A stretch of 64,000 nt of DNA from Franconibacter helveticus LMG 23732 (GTDB lineage: Bacteria; Pseudomonadota; Gammaproteobacteria; Enterobacterales; Enterobacteriaceae): NCBI RefSeq assembly GCF_000463115.2, contig NZ_AWFX01000038.1, forward strand, positions 73,918 through 137,917, given 5' to 3'. A program made the position numbers and the translations under genes. Numbering within the stretch: the stretch's first letter is position 1; every line of letters starts with the position of its first letter. Positions 18,527-29,388 of this stretch are shown piece by piece. The notes under the pieces were generated by a model that saw nothing but the letters and a program-made list of their open reading frames with translations, did no database searches and was not told the DNA's origin.

Positions 18527-19349
18527 AAATAAGCCGCTGCGGATGGGTATAAACGGTTGCCCTGCCCGGCTTGGCGAAACCCACCAGCGTCAGGTTGCAG
18601 CGTTCGGCCACATCGACCGCGAGCGTGGTGGCGGCGGAAACCGCAAATAAGATCTCCACGCCGCACATGGCGGATTTCTGCACCATTTCATAACTGGCGC
18701 GGCTTGAAACCATCACCGCTCCCTCGCGCCACCCTTCCCGCGCCCGCCGTCCCAGCAGCTTGTCGAGCGCCACATGGCGGCCAATATCTTCATGCCCGCC
18801 CGGCACGCCGCCGTCGGCGTTTATCCAGGCCGCCGCGTGCGTACAGCCGGTAAGCTGCCCTACGGGTTGAAAATCATTTAGCTGGCGCAGCGCGTTATCA
18901 AGCAAAGAGAGCGGGAAAGTTTGGGTAAAGGGCAGCGGAGCGACCGGACGGCCAATGTCATTGAGCTGTTCCACGCCGCAGACGCCGCAGCCGGTGCGGC
19001 CCGCCATTGAACGGCGGCGCTCTTTTAGCCCCATAAAGCGGCGGCTGGAAAGTTCTATCTGCACTTCAATGCCGTTGCAGCCCGGCACCACGTCCATGCC
19101 GTAGATTTCTTGTGAAGATTCGACAATCCCTTCCGATAAAGAGAAACCTAAGGCGAAAAGTTCAAGGTCTTTTGGCGAGGCCATCATGACCACGTGAGAA
19201 ATGCCGTTATAAACCAGCGCCACCGGCACTTCTTCAGCGAGCCAGTCGGGCTGCGCCTGTGCCAGATCGTCGCGTTTCCAGAGCGAACGCTCTGCCGCTG
19301 CGGTGACCCCGGTCACGTTTCGTAACAGTTTCGGGTGATTCTTATTCAC
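18525..19349 (-). CDS. fdhD: Formate dehydrogenase accessory sulfurtransferase FdhD
   Basis: Transfers sulfur from IscS to the molybdenum cofactor before it enters formate dehydrogenases. 274 aa, collinear with E. coli Fdh[20 protein letters not shown], the essential Cys pair in [12 protein letters not shown] (about residues 119-130), and [15 protein letters not shown]. The start is a GTG at 19347-19349, giving MNKNHPKLL. It is divergent from fdoG, as in E. coli. Confidence 0.96.
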   Translation of the reverse strand: MNKNHPKLLRNVTGVTAAAERSLWKRDDLAQAQPDWLAEEVPVALVYNGISHVVMMASPKDLELFALGFSLSEGIVESSQEIYGMDVVPGCNGIEVQIELSSRRFMGLKERRRSMAGRTGCGVCGVEQLNDIGRPVAPLPFTQTFPLSLLDNALRQLNDFQPVGQLTGCTHAAAWINADGGVPGGHEDIGRHVALDKLLGRRAREGWREGAVMVSSRASYEMVQKSAMCGVEILFAVSAATTLAVDVAERCNLTLVGFAKPGRATVYTHPQRLI

Positions 19350-19516
19350 TTTTATTTAACCGCCTGGAACAGCCTTAGCAACATTATGGTATCCTGTCGC
19401 CTCCCTTCCCTCCCTGAACCGGAGGGGCGAGCACGATTGTGTACCTTTGCGGGGGCATCCGCAAAATAAAAAATCCACAAATACACTAGTGACAATGTCG
19501 AAACAAGGAGCGACCC

Positions 19517-22500
19517 ATGCAGGTCAGCAGAAGGCAGTTCTTTAAGATCTGCGCTGGCGGTATGGCAGGCACCACGGCAGCTGCGCTGGGCTTTGCCCCA
19601 GGCGTCGCGCTGGCGGAGACGCGGCAGTACAAACTGCTGCGCACCCGTGAAACCCGTAATACCTGTACGTACTGTTCCGTCGGCTGTGGGCTGTTGATGT
19701 ACAGCCTGGGCGACGGCGCGAAAAACGCGAAATCTTCCATTTTTCACATCGAAGGCGACCCGGACCATCCGGTAAACCGCGGGGCGCTTTGCCCGAAAGG
19801 CGCAGGTCTTGTGGACTTTATCCACTCTGAAAGCCGCCTGAAATACCCGGAATACCGCGCTCCCGGCTCGGACAAATTCCAGCGCATCAGTTGGGAAGAG
19901 GCGTTCGATCGCATCGCGAAACTGATGAAAGAAGACCGCGACGCCAACTTCATCGCGCAGAACGCCGAAGGCACCACCGTAAACCGCTGGCTCTCCACCG
20001 GTATGCTGTGCGCCTCCGCTTCCAGCAACGAAACCGGCTATTTATCGCAGAAATTCACCCGCGCACTCGGCATGTTAGCCGTCGACAACCAGGCGCGTGT
20101 CTGACACGGACCAACGGTAGCAAGTCTTGCTCCAACATTTGGTCGCGGTGCGATGACCAACCACTGGGTCGACATCAAAAACGCCAACCTTGTCGTCGTC
20201 ATGGGCGGTAATGCGGCGGAAGCGCATCCGGTCGGATTCCGCTGGGCGATGGAAGCCAAAATCCATAACGGCGCGAAGCTGATTGTTATCGATCCGCGCT
20301 TCACGCGTACGGCTTCGGTGGCGGATTTCTATACGCCTATCCGTTCCGGCACCGACATCGCTTTCCTGTCGGGCGTTCTGCTGTACCTGATCACCAACAA
20401 CAAAGTTAACCGCGAATATGTCGAGGCCTACACCAACGCCAGCCTGATTGTGCGTGAAGATTTCGGCTTCGAAGACGGCCTGTTTACCGGCTATGACGCG
20501 GAAAACCGCAAGTACGACAAAACCACCTGGAACTACGAGCTGGATGAGAACGGCTACGCCAAACGCGACGCCACCCTTACCCATCCGCGCTGCGTGTGGA
20601 ATATGCTGAAAGCCCACGTTTCCCGCTACACGCCGGAAACCGTGTCGGACATCTGCGGTACGCCGAAAGAAGACTTCCTGAAAGTCTGCGAGCTTATCGC
20701 CGAAACCAGCGCCCACGATAAAACCGCCTCGTTCCTCTATGCGCTGGGCTGGACGCAACACTCCGTCGGCGCGCAGAACATCCGCACCATGGCGATGGTT
20801 CAGCTGCTGCTCGGCAACATGGGCATGGCGGGCGGCGGCGTGAACGCGCTGCGCGGCCACTCCAACATTCAGGGTCTGACCGACCTCGGCCTGCTGACGC
20901 AGAGCCTGCCGGGTTACATGACGCTGCCAAGCGAAAAACAGGCTGACCTTCAGACCTATTTCGCCGGCAACACGCCGAAGCCGTTGCAGGAAGGCCAGGT
21001 CAACTACTGGAGCAACTACCCGAAATTCTTCGTTTCGATGATGAAAGCCTTTTTTGGCGACAAGGCGACCGCAGAAAATAACTGGGGCTTCGACTGGCTG
21101 CCGAAGTGGGACAAGGGCTACGACGTCCTGCAATATTTCGAAATGATGAACCAGGGCAAGGTGAACGGTTATATCTGCCAGGGCTTTAACCCGGTGGCGT
21201 CGTTCCCGAACAAAAACAAAGTGGTCGCTTCGCTCTCGAAGCTGAAGTTCCTGGTGACCATTGACCCGCTGAACACCGAAACGGCGACCTTCTGGCAGAA
21301 CCACGGCGAGCAAAACGACGTGGATACCGCCAGCATCCAGACCGAAGTGTTCCGCCTGCCTTCTACCTGCTTCGCTGAAGAGAACGGTTCTATCGTTAAC
21401 TCCGGCCGCTGGCTGCAATGGCACTGGAAAGGTCAGGACGCGCCGGGCGAAGCCCTGAACGACGGCGAGATCCTGGCCGGTATCTTCCTGCGCCTGCGCA
21501 AGATGTATGCCGAACAGGGCGGCGCAACGCCGGAGCCGGTGCTGAACATGACCTGGAACTACTCCACGCCGGAAAACCCGTCGCCGGAAGAAGTGGCGAT
21601 GGAGAGCAACGGCAAGGCGCTTGAGGACATTATCGACCCGGTTACCGGCAATGTGCTGGCGAAAAAAGGCAATCAGCTCGCCTCTTTCGCGCACCTGCGC
21701 GACGACGGTACGACATCAAGCGGCTGCTGGATCTTCGCCGGTAGCTGGACGCCGGACGGCAACCAGATGGCGCGCCGCGACAACGCCGACCCGTCAGGCC
21801 TTGGCAATACGCTGGGCTGGGCATGGGCGTGGCCGCTGAACCGCCGCATTCTCTATAACCGCGCCTCGGCAGACCCGCAGGGTAAACCGTGGGATCCGAA
21901 ACGCCAGCTGCTCACTTACGCTAACGGTAAATGGGTCGGGGCGGATATTCCGGATTACAACACGGCGCCTCCGGGCAGCAACGTCGGGCCGTTTATCATG
22001 CTACAGGAAGGCGTGGGACGTCTGTTCGCCATCGACAAAATGGCGGAAGGGCCGTTCCCGGAGCACTACGAGCCGTTTGAGACGCCTATCGGCACCAACC
22101 CGCTGCACCCGAACGTTATCTCTAACCCGGCGGCGCGCATCTTTAAAGGCGATGCGGCAGCCCTTGGTAAGTCAGATAAGTTCCCGTATGTCGGCACCAC
22201 GTACCGTCTGACAGAGCACTTCCACTACTGGACCAAGCACGCATTGCTGAACGCCATTGCGCAGCCGGAGCAGTTTGTGGAAATTGGCGAGAAGCTCGCC
22301 GGCAAGCTCGGCATTACGCAGGGCGACACGGTGAAAGTCTCGTCTAACCGCGGCTACATCAAGGCCAAAGCGGTGGTGACCAAGCGTATTCGCACGCTGA
22401 GCGTCCACGGTAAGGAAGTCGATACCATCGGCATTCCTATCCACTGGGGCTACGAAGGCGTGGCGAAGAAAGGCTTTATCGCCAACACGCTGACGCCGTT

Positions 22501-22567
22501 TGTGGGTGATGCGAATACCCAGACGCCGGAATTTAAGGCGTTCCTGGTGAACGTGGAAAAGGTGTAA
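19517..22567 (+). CDS. fdoG: Formate dehydrogenase-O, selenocysteine-containing major subunit
   Basis: Catalytic subunit oxidising formate to CO2 in the periplasm with a bis-MGD molybdenum centre. The 1016-codon frame equals E. coli FdoG and contains one TGA at 20102-20104, read as selenocysteine (residue 196, context NQARV-U-HGPTVASLAPTF). A Tat signal opens the protein (SRRQFFKICAGG), followed by the [4Fe-4S] motif CTYCSVGCG. Identity with FdoG rather than FdnG is by the N-terminus and by the fdhD/fdhE neighbours. selC lies 8.5 kb downstream. Confidence 0.97.
20105..20145 (+). promoter_or_regulatory. Bacterial SECIS element of fdoG
   Basis: Directly after the in-frame TGA, the mRNA segment GGTAGCAAGTCTTGCTCC can fold into a hairpin (AGCAAG/CTTGCT) with a GU-containing apical loop at the distance expected for SelB binding. 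In coding frame it reads VASLAP, as in E. coli fdo/fdn. Confidence 0.85.
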
Positions 22568-22579
22568 CGGAGACGACTC

Positions 22580-23485
22580 ATGGCTTATCAATCACAAGAC
22601 ATTATCCGTCGTTCCGCGACTAACGGTTTCACCCCCGCGCCTCAGGCGCGGGATCACCAGCAGGAAGTGGCGAAGCTTATCGACGTAACCACCTGTATCG
22701 GCTGTAAAGCCTGTCAGGTGGCCTGTTCGGAGTGGAACGACATCCGTGACGAAGTGGGGCACAACGTTGGGGTCTATGACAACCCGGCGGACCTGACCGC
22801 CAAGTCCTGGACCGTCATGCGCTTCTCGGAAGTGGAGCAGAACGACAAACTGGAGTGGCTCATCCGCAAGGATGGCTGTATGCACTGCGCCGACCCGGGC
22901 TGCCTGAAAGCATGTCCTTCAGAAGGCGCTATCATTCAGTATGCCAACGGCATCGTCGACTTCCAGTCTGAGCAGTGCATCGGCTGCGGCTACTGCATCG
23001 CGGGCTGCCCGTTCGACGTGCCGCGCCTGAACCCGGAAGACAACCGCGTCTACAAATGCACCCTGTGCGTAGACCGCGTTACCGTGGGCCAGGAGCCGGC
23101 GTGTGTGAAGACATGTCCGACTGGCGCCATCCATTTTGGCTCCAAAGAAGATATGAAAAACCTCGCGGGCGAGCGCGTGGCGGAACTGAAAACCCGCGGT
23201 TATGACAACGCCGGTTTGTACGATCCGGCAGGCGTTGGCGGCACTCACGTTATGTATGTTCTGCACCATGCCGACAAGCCGAATCTTTACCACGGCCTGC
23301 CGGAGAACCCGCAGATCAGCGAAACCGTGAAGTTCTGGAAAGGCATCTGGAAACCGCTGGCCGCCATCGGCTTTGCGGCGACCTTCGCCGCGAGCGTCTT
23401 CCACTATGTCGGGGTCGGTCCGAACCGCGCTGACGATGATGAAGACAACCTTCACGATAAAGAAGATGACGAGGTGCGCAAATGA
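22580..23485 (+). CDS. fdoH: Formate dehydrogenase-O, iron-sulfur subunit
   Basis: 301-aa electron-transfer subunit with four [4Fe-4S] clusters. Cys motifs are visible in order: [37 protein letters not shown] and CTLCVDRV with CVKTCP. A single C-terminal membrane helix ([20 protein letters not shown]) anchors it. It passes electrons from FdoG to the cytochrome. Twelve bases after fdoG; overlaps fdoI by four. Confidence 0.97.
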   Translation: MAYQSQDIIRRSATNGFTPAPQARDHQQEVAKLIDVTTCIGCKACQVACSEWNDIRDEVGHNVGVYDNPADLTAKSWTVMRFSEVEQNDKLEWLIRKDGCMHCADPGCLKACPSEGAIIQYANGIVDFQSEQCIGCGYCIAGCPFDVPRLNPEDNRVYKCTLCVDRVTVGQEPACVKTCPTGAIHFGSKEDMKNLAGERVAELKTRGYDNAGLYDPAGVGGTHVMYVLHHADKPNLYHGLPENPQISETVKFWKGIWKPLAAIGFAATFAASVFHYVGVGPNRADDDEDNLHDKEDDEVRK

Positions 23486-24117
23486 GAAAACGTGACACCA
23501 TCGTGCGCTATTCGGCGCCGGAGCGCATCAACCACTGGGTCACCGCCTTCTGCTTCGTGCTGGCGGCGGTGAGCGGGCTGGGGTTCTTTTTCCCCTCCTT
23601 TAACTGGTTGATGAACATTCTCGGCACGCCGCAACTGGCGCGCATTCTGCATCCGTTCGTGGGTGTGGTGATGTTTGCTTCATTCATCATCATGTTCTTC
23701 CGCTACTGGCACCACAACCTAATCAATCGGGATGATATCTTTTGGGCGAAGAATATTCGTAAGATCGTCGTCAATGAGGAAGTGGGAGATACCGGGCGCT
23801 ATAACTTCGGCCAGAAATGCGTTTTCTGGGCGGCGATTATTTTGCTCGTGCTGTTGCTGGCAAGCGGCGTCGTGATCTGGCGGCCTTACTTCGCAGCCGC
23901 GTTCCCAATCCCGGTTATCCGCATCGCGCTGTTGCTGCATTCATTTGCCGCCGTAGCGTTAATTGTGGTTATTATGGTGCATATTTACGCCGCTCTGTGG
24001 GTGAAAGGCACTATCACCGCGATGGTTGAAGGCTGGGTCACTACCACATGGGCGAAAAGACATCACCCGCGTTGGTACCGTGAAGTGCGCGGTAAACAGG
24101 AAAAATCGACTGAATGA
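23482..24117 (+). CDS. fdoI: Formate dehydrogenase-O, cytochrome b556 subunit
   Basis: 211-aa integral membrane cytochrome with four hydrophobic spans that reduces quinone at the inner membrane. His residues in [23 protein letters not shown] and [20 protein letters not shown] are the expected heme ligands. ATGA overlaps join it to fdoH and fdhE. Confidence 0.96.
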   Translation: MRKRDTIVRYSAPERINHWVTAFCFVLAAVSGLGFFFPSFNWLMNILGTPQLARILHPFVGVVMFASFIIMFFRYWHHNLINRDDIFWAKNIRKIVVNEEVGDTGRYNFGQKCVFWAAIILLVLLLASGVVIWRPYFAAAFPIPVIRIALLLHSFAAVALIVVIMVHIYAALWVKGTITAMVEGWVTTTWAKRHHPRWYREVRGKQEKSTE

Positions 24118-25043
24118 GTATTCGCATTATCCCGCAAGACCAGCTGGAGAAGAGCGATAAACGTACGGCGGAAGTCATTCCGCCGTTATTGTTCCCCAGA
24201 CTGAAGAATCTCTATAACCGCCGCGCGGAACGCCTGCGCGAGCTGGCGGAGAAAAATCCGCTGGGCGACTATCTGCGCTTCGCCGCCCTTATCGCCCATG
24301 CGCAGGAGGTGGTGCTGTATGACCACCCGCTGCAAATGGACTTAACGGCGCGAATTAAAGAAGCCGCAGAGAAAGGCAAGCCGCCGCTGGATATTCACGT
24401 GCTGCCGCGCGACGCGCACTGGCAGAAACTGCTGCATTCGCTGATTGCCGAGCTGAAGCCGGAGATGAGCGGCCCGGCGCTGGCGGTTATCGAGAATCTC
24501 GAAAAAGCGTCCTCGCAGGAGCTGGAAGCGATGGCGACGGCGCTGTTTAACGAAGACTTCATTACCGTGGGCAGCGATAAAGCCCCGTTCATCTGGGCTG
24601 CGCTTTCGCTTTACTGGTCGCAAATGGCAAGCCTGATACCTGGCAAAGCGCGCGCCGAGTATGGCGAGCAGCGTCAGTTCTGCCCGGTGTGCGGCAGCAT
24701 GCCGGTTTCAAGCATGGTGCACATCGGCACAAGCCAGGGGCTGCGCTACCTGCACTGCAACCTGTGCGAAACCGAGTGGCACGTGGTGCGCGTGAAGTGC
24801 AGCAACTGCGAGCAAACCCGCGATTTAAACTACTGGTCGCTTGAGAGCGAACAGGCGGCGGTAAAAGCGGAAAGCTGCGGCGACTGCGGCACCTACCTGA
24901 AAATTCTTTATCAGGAAAAAGACCCGAAAGTGGAGCCGGTCGCGGATGACCTCGCCTCACTGGTGCTGGACGCGCGTATGGAGCAAGAGGGCTTCGCCCG
25001 CAGTTCCATCAACCCGTTCCTGTTCCCGGGCGAAGGGGAATAA
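24114..25043 (+). CDS. fdhE: Formate dehydrogenase maturation protein FdhE
   Basis: 309-aa cytoplasmic rubredoxin-type protein needed for activity of FdnGHI and FdoGHI. Four CXXC pairs are visible in the C-terminal half ([31 protein letters not shown]). It ends the fdo operon and is followed by a strong bidirectional hairpin. Confidence 0.96.
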   Translation: MSIRIIPQDQLEKSDKRTAEVIPPLLFPRLKNLYNRRAERLRELAEKNPLGDYLRFAALIAHAQEVVLYDHPLQMDLTARIKEAAEKGKPPLDIHVLPRDAHWQKLLHSLIAELKPEMSGPALAVIENLEKASSQELEAMATALFNEDFITVGSDKAPFIWAALSLYWSQMASLIPGKARAEYGEQRQFCPVCGSMPVSSMVHIGTSQGLRYLHCNLCETEWHVVRVKCSNCEQTRDLNYWSLESEQAAVKAESCGDCGTYLKILYQEKDPKVEPVADDLASLVLDARMEQEGFARSSINPFLFPGEGE

Positions 25044-25063
25044 GCCTTCTTTCCGTTCTGTTT

Positions 25064-25085
25064 CCCGCTCCCAACCGGGGGCGGG
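25064..25085. terminator. Bidirectional terminator between fdhE and vapC-like gene
   Basis: CCCGCTCCC-AACC-GGGGGCGGG forms a 9-bp stem with one G-U pair, followed by TTATT on the plus strand. It lies between two convergent genes and abuts the toxin stop codon. Confidence 0.7.
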
Positions 25086-25460
25086 TTATTGCAGGGAATA
25101 AGGAATGGTCACACCGCTGATACCTTCAAAATCTTTAACATTGCGGGTGACAAGCTCACGGGAATAGATCTGCGCCGTAGCCAGGATAATGGCGTCTGGC
25201 AGTTTCATCCCGAGCTCCTGGCGAAGCAGCACGCTGCGCTCTGCAACAGCAGAAGAGAGTGGCAAAATTTCAAAGGTATCAAGCGCTTCCCGCGTACGTG
25301 ATTCCTGGCTGTGTTTTTTCGCCCCCACCATCACTTCAATCCATGTCATCAGACTAATAGCGCGGTTAACCGGAAAACGCGACAGCGTGTCTTTCGCCTG
25401 CACATGCCCGCTAAAGAGGTCGATTAAAATATTGGTGTCAAAGACGGCCAGCCTCTGCAT
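25086..25460 (-). CDS. PIN-domain toxin, VapC-type
   Basis: 124-aa PIN-domain ribonuclease. The acidic catalytic residues are in place: Asp in FDTNILIDLFSG, Glu in MTWIEVMVGAKKH, Asp in GMKLPDAIILATA and Asp in TRNVKDFEGI. VapC toxins cleave tRNA or rRNA and are held inactive by a cognate antitoxin. It follows the small gene at 25467 with a 6-bp gap. Its lower-GC look suggests acquisition. Confidence 0.85.
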   Translation of the reverse strand: MQRLAVFDTNILIDLFSGHVQAKDTLSRFPVNRAISLMTWIEVMVGAKKHSQESRTREALDTFEILPLSSAVAERSVLLRQELGMKLPDAIILATAQIYSRELVTRNVKDFEGISGVTIPYSLQ

Positions 25461-25466
25461 GGGTTA

Positions 25467-25706
25467 CTACTCCTCGCGCAGCTTGCGCTCATAGGCCAGG
25501 CCATCTTCCGCCCCCTCGCCCCATAAACCCAGCGCGTTTTGCAGGACATCCTGATTTTGCCTGTCAAGATATTGCTCCACAGCCTCTCGCAGTAACTCTG
25601 CCCGCGGCAGCTTGCGGCGCTCTTTAAGCTGCTCAAGGCGACGGATCGCCTCGTCAGGCAGGTCGAGAAGAATACGTCCCATAAAACCCTCAATCAGCAT
25701 ACTCAT
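25467..25706 (-). CDS. Ribbon-helix-helix antitoxin partner of the PIN toxin
   Basis: 79 aa with an N-terminal ribbon-helix-helix pattern (GRILLDLPDEAIRRLEQLKE followed by LPRAELLREAVEQYL) and an acidic, flexible C-terminal tail that would wrap the toxin. Two starts are possible: ATG at 25706 (GGAG upstream) or ATG at 25682 (GAGGG upstream, beginning MGRILLDL). The operon order antitoxin-toxin is standard; autoregulation through the AT-rich repeats just upstream (GATATAGTGGAGTGATATAT) is likely. Confidence 0.78.
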   Translation of the reverse strand: MSMLIEGFMGRILLDLPDEAIRRLEQLKERRKLPRAELLREAVEQYLDRQNQDVLQNALGLWGEGAEDGLAYERKLREE

Positions 25707-25921
25707 ATATCACTCCACTATATCATTTTTGATTATTTTTAAAGCGATCTGACGAGCAAAAGCATAAGCGGCATCAGGATAAAAGTTAACCCACCGGCAA
25801 TCCGTAATTTCCCTTTTGCGAGATGCTTTCCAGATTGGCTCCCTGCCAGAAATAAGCGGTTTCCTCTCATTCACAGCCAGGCTATAAATCTGGATATACA
25901 TACAGGAAAAGGGAGCGCGAT

Positions 25922-26839
25922 ATGGCGCTGGAAAAAAGCATTGCGAAGCTGGTAGACGGCTTTATCGCCGCAGGCAGGCCGTCGGTTCGCAACCAGACGA
26001 TAGCCGAGCGGCGGGCAGGCTACGTGGCGAGCGCGGCGCTGGCGGGCGAGACGGAACAGCGGGTCGGGGTGAAAGAAACGGAACTGGAAGGCATACGGCT
26101 TCGTATTGTCTCGCCGCTCAACGCCACGGGCGCTTTGCCAACGGTGATTTACTACCACGGCGGCTGTTTTGTCAGCGGCGGGTTTGAAACGCACGATAAC
26201 CCGCTGCGCCAGCTCGCCTTTTTCAGCGGCTGCCGGGTAATAGCCGTTCAGTACCGGCTGGCGCCGGAGCACCCTTATCCGGCGGCCCACGATGATGCTG
26301 AACGCGCCGCGAACCTTGTCTACCAGCATGCCGCAACGCTCGGCGTAGATAGCGCGGCGATTACGCTTGCAGGCGACAGCGCAGGCGGCCATATCGCACT
26401 GGTGACCGCGCTGCGCCTGAAAGCGCGCGGCATCTGGCAACCCGCGAAGCTTTTGCTGATCTACCCGATGCTTGACGCCACGGCATATTTTGAAAGCTAT
26501 ACGCGCAACGGGCTTGATTACATTATTACCCGAGAAACGCTGCTCACCGGCTACGATGCCTATCTTGGCGTTACGCCGCGCCAGCACCCGGAAGCCAGCC
26601 CGCTCTGGCGCGAGGATTTCACCGGCTTGCCGCCAACGCATATCGTTACCGCCGAGTTCGACCCGCTGTGCGATGAAGGCGAAGCGCTGTTTGAAAGGCT
26701 GACGCAGCAGGGCGTTAGCTGTACCTGCCAGCGCTGGCTGGGCGTTATTCACGGTTTCTTTCAACTGGGCGGCGTGAGCGAAAGCGCTCGCGATCTCATG
26801 CGAGACCTGGCCTGGCGAGCGCATGAAGCGAGGCGATAA
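25922..26839 (+). CDS. Alpha/beta hydrolase, HSL-type esterase
   Basis: 305-aa cytoplasmic carboxylesterase of the hormone-sensitive-lipase family. Seen: oxyanion-hole motif YYHGGCFVSGG (about residues 77-87), nucleophile elbow GDSAGGH, acid in EFDPLCDEGEAL and the base His in VIHGFFQLGG. Natural substrate unknown; these enzymes hydrolyse short-chain esters. It stands alone, with a weak AAAGGGAG ribosome site. Confidence 0.85.
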   Translation: MALEKSIAKLVDGFIAAGRPSVRNQTIAERRAGYVASAALAGETEQRVGVKETELEGIRLRIVSPLNATGALPTVIYYHGGCFVSGGFETHDNPLRQLAFFSGCRVIAVQYRLAPEHPYPAAHDDAERAANLVYQHAATLGVDSAAITLAGDSAGGHIALVTALRLKARGIWQPAKLLLIYPMLDATAYFESYTRNGLDYIITRETLLTGYDAYLGVTPRQHPEASPLWREDFTGLPPTHIVTAEFDPLCDEGEALFERLTQQGVSCTCQRWLGVIHGFFQLGGVSESARDLMRDLAWRAHEARR

Positions 26840-26898
26840 CGGAGAGAGGCTAAAAATTTTATTTTCAGTGAGTTAACGGAAAAGAGAGATTGAGCCAT

Positions 26899-26923
26899 AG
26901 CGGGTGGCGCTACGCTTATCCGC
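26899..26923. repeat. REP-like inverted repeat
   Basis: AGCGGGTGGCGCTACGCTTATCCGCC resembles the REP-like units at 6231 and 11451 (GCGG arm, GCTACGC core, CCGCC arm). Intergenic, between convergent esterase and yicI. Confidence 0.5.
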
Positions 26924-27017
26924 CTGCTTATTTACCCGCGAGCCTTATTTCCTTTCCTGATTTCCATACAGGAAGCTTGCAACGTAGCGTTCTCCATTAT
27001 GTGGAATTACAGCCATG

Positions 27018-27043
27018 TGAATGCCGCCCGCAGGCGGCATTCA
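27018..27043. terminator. Strong hairpin after yicI
   Basis: TGAATGCCGCC-CGCA-GGCGGCATTCA is a perfect 11-bp stem with a tetraloop, just past the yicI stop (minus strand). There is no long T-run, so it may be a transcript-end stabiliser rather than a full terminator. Confidence 0.6.
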
Positions 27044-27061
27044 GGTGACGTTAAACAGCGT

Positions 27062-29385
27062 TTACAGGGTTACGCTGAAAGACTGTGCTCCGCTTTGCGG
27101 CGTGAGCACCACGCCCCACTCGCTGCCCGTGTGCGCTGCGCCCTGCGCCGCGTCTATGCGATGAACGTTACGCAGGCAGAGCGTCCAGCCTGACGCCTCT
27201 CCATCGCCCTGCACCGTCAGGCGGTTGCCTTCGCGCTGCACGCGCAGCGTAAAGGTAACTGAACCGTCCGCCGCAGGTACTTCACATACCGCCTCGCGCC
27301 CTTCTTCCAGCGCAAAAAGCTGGAAAGCCGTTCCTTCATGCCAGGCATAATCCGGCTTCTGATCGTTGTTCCCCAACGCCAGCAGCGTATTTTCACGCAC
27401 GTAAACCGGCAGACTAAGAAAATCATGACGCTGCTTGTGCCAGCGGCTGCCCGCCAGTTCATCGTTATGCCACACGTGCGTCCAGCGCCCCTCAGGCAGA
27501 TAAAACGCCACGTCGCCCGCCTCGCTGAACACCGGCGCCACCAGCAGCGCGTCGCCGAGCATGTACTGGCGATCGAGGTAGTCGCAGGCCGGGTCGTCCG
27601 GGTACTCCAGCATCATCGCGCGCATCACTGGTGTGCCGTACTCGTGAGCAAGCGCGGACTGGCGATACAGGTACGGCATCAGGCGACACTTAAGCTGCGT
27701 GAAGTGGCGCACCACGTCGCAGGCTTCGTCGTCATAGGCCCAGGGCACGCGGTAAGATTTGCTGCCGTGCAGGCGGCTGTGGCTTGAGAGCAGCCCGAAC
27801 GCACACCAGCGTTTGTAAACATGGGCTGGCGCGGTGTTTTCAAAGCCGCCGATATCGTGGCTCCAGAAGCCAAACCCGGAAAGGCCGATAGAAAGCCCGC
27901 CGCGCAGGCTTTCCGCCATCGACTCATAGTTAGCGTAGCAGTCGCCGCCCCAGTGCACCGGAAACTGCTGCGCGCCCACCGAGGCAGAGCGGGTGAACAG
28001 CACCGCCTCGTCTTCGCCAACGGTCTCTTTCAGTACGTTCCACACCAGTTCGTTGTAGAGAAACGCATAGTGGTTGTGCATCTTTTGCGGGTCAGAGCCG
28101 TCGTGCCAGACCACGTCAGTGGGAATGCGCTCGCCGAAGTCGGTTTTAAAACAGTCGACGCCCATCCGCACCAGCCGTTTAAGGTGGCCCGCATACCAGT
28201 CGCACGCCGCCGGGTTAGTAAAATCAACAATGCCCTGTCCCGGCTGCCATTTATCCCATTGCCATACCGCGCCGTTCGGTCGCTTCAGCAGATAGCCTTT
28301 CTCCATGCCTTCGCGAAATAGCGGCGATTTCTGGCCGATATAGGGGTTTATCCAGACGCAAATTTTAAGCCCTTTCGCTTTCAGCCGTTTAAGCATGCCT
28401 TCCGGGTCCGGGAAGGTGTCCGGGTCCCATTCAAAATCGCACCACTGAAAAGCTTTCATCCAGAAGCAATCGAAGTGGAAAACGTGCAACGGCAGATTGC
28501 GCTCCGCCATGCCGTCGATAAGCGGTTGACGGTCTCTTCGTCGTAGTTGGTGGTAAACGACGTGGTGAGCCACAGCCCGAACGACCAGGCTGGCGGCAGC
28601 GCGGGGCGGCCGGTAAAGCGGGTGTAGCGCTCCAGCACCGCCTTCGGCGTGGGGCCGTCGATAACAAAATACTCCAGGTACTCTCCTTCCACGCTGAACT
28701 GCACTTTAGACACTTTCTCAGAGCCTATCTCGAAAGAGACGCACTCCGGATGATTGACCAGCACGCCATAGCCCCGGTTGGTCAGATAGAAGGGGATATT
28801 TTTGTAAGCCTGCTCGGTGCTGGTGCCGCCATCACGGTTCCAGGTTTCCACCGTCTGGCCGTTGCGCACCAGCGCGGTAAAGCGCTCGCCAAGGCCATAA
28901 ACCGTTTCGCCAACGCCCAGATCGAGACGCTCAAACATATAATTGCGCCCGTGGTTGCCATCCTGCACGTAGCCGTTGTTTTTCACCTGGCTGCCGGTAA
29001 GGCGCTCGCCGTCTCGCAGAAAATCAAGCGCCCAGCTTTCGCCTTTGGTGACGCGCACGCTCAGATTGCCGCTTTTCAGTTCAGCGTAATCCGCCGTGTT
29101 TTGCATCTCCACGCGCATCTCTTTCAGCACGTTGAGCGGGTAATGGGGGCCGTTATTCACCGCGCCCTGAAAATGCTCAAGGCGCACGCCGATGATCCCT
29201 TCCTGCGGCGAGAAAAAGCGCAGCGTAAAGAGCGGCGTATCAAGCTGCCAGGCGCGCTCGCGGGCGTCGCGCGGCGCGGCATAAACCACCATCTCGTTGT
29301 CGCGCTGCTCAACATCGAACACCTGAATGGGATGGATAAGCGTTAAGCCCGGTTGAATAAGCCAGTTTCCGTCACTGATTTTCAT
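27062..29385 (-). pseudogene. yicI: Alpha-xylosidase YicI (GH31), split by a frameshift
   Basis: GH31 alpha-xylosidase releasing xylose from isoprimeverose-type alpha-xylosides. Two overlapping frames (29385-28456 and 28573-27062) together match E. coli YicI (772 aa) end to end. The first frame stays true up to [10 protein letters not shown] and then leaves the family; the second resumes at [20 protein letters not shown]. One missing base at about 28520-28521 (TTT reduced to TT on the minus strand) explains it. The catalytic CFKTDFGERIPTD is in the second part. As written the product would be truncated at about 40 percent. It may be a true mutation or a sequencing error. Confidence 0.9.
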
Positions 29386-29388
29386 CTC

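Noticed and set aside
20102..20104. In-frame TGA in fdoG as a nonsense mutation
   Set aside because: The position equals the selenocysteine of E. coli FdoG, a SECIS hairpin follows and selC is in the window.
20075..21694. 539-codon minus-strand frame inside fdoG
   Set aside because: Antisense shadow of a GC-rich gene; no family features, no ribosome site, fdoG is certain.
25710..25901. 63-codon minus-strand frame before the antitoxin
   Set aside because: No ribosome site or family pattern, and it occupies the probable antitoxin promoter.
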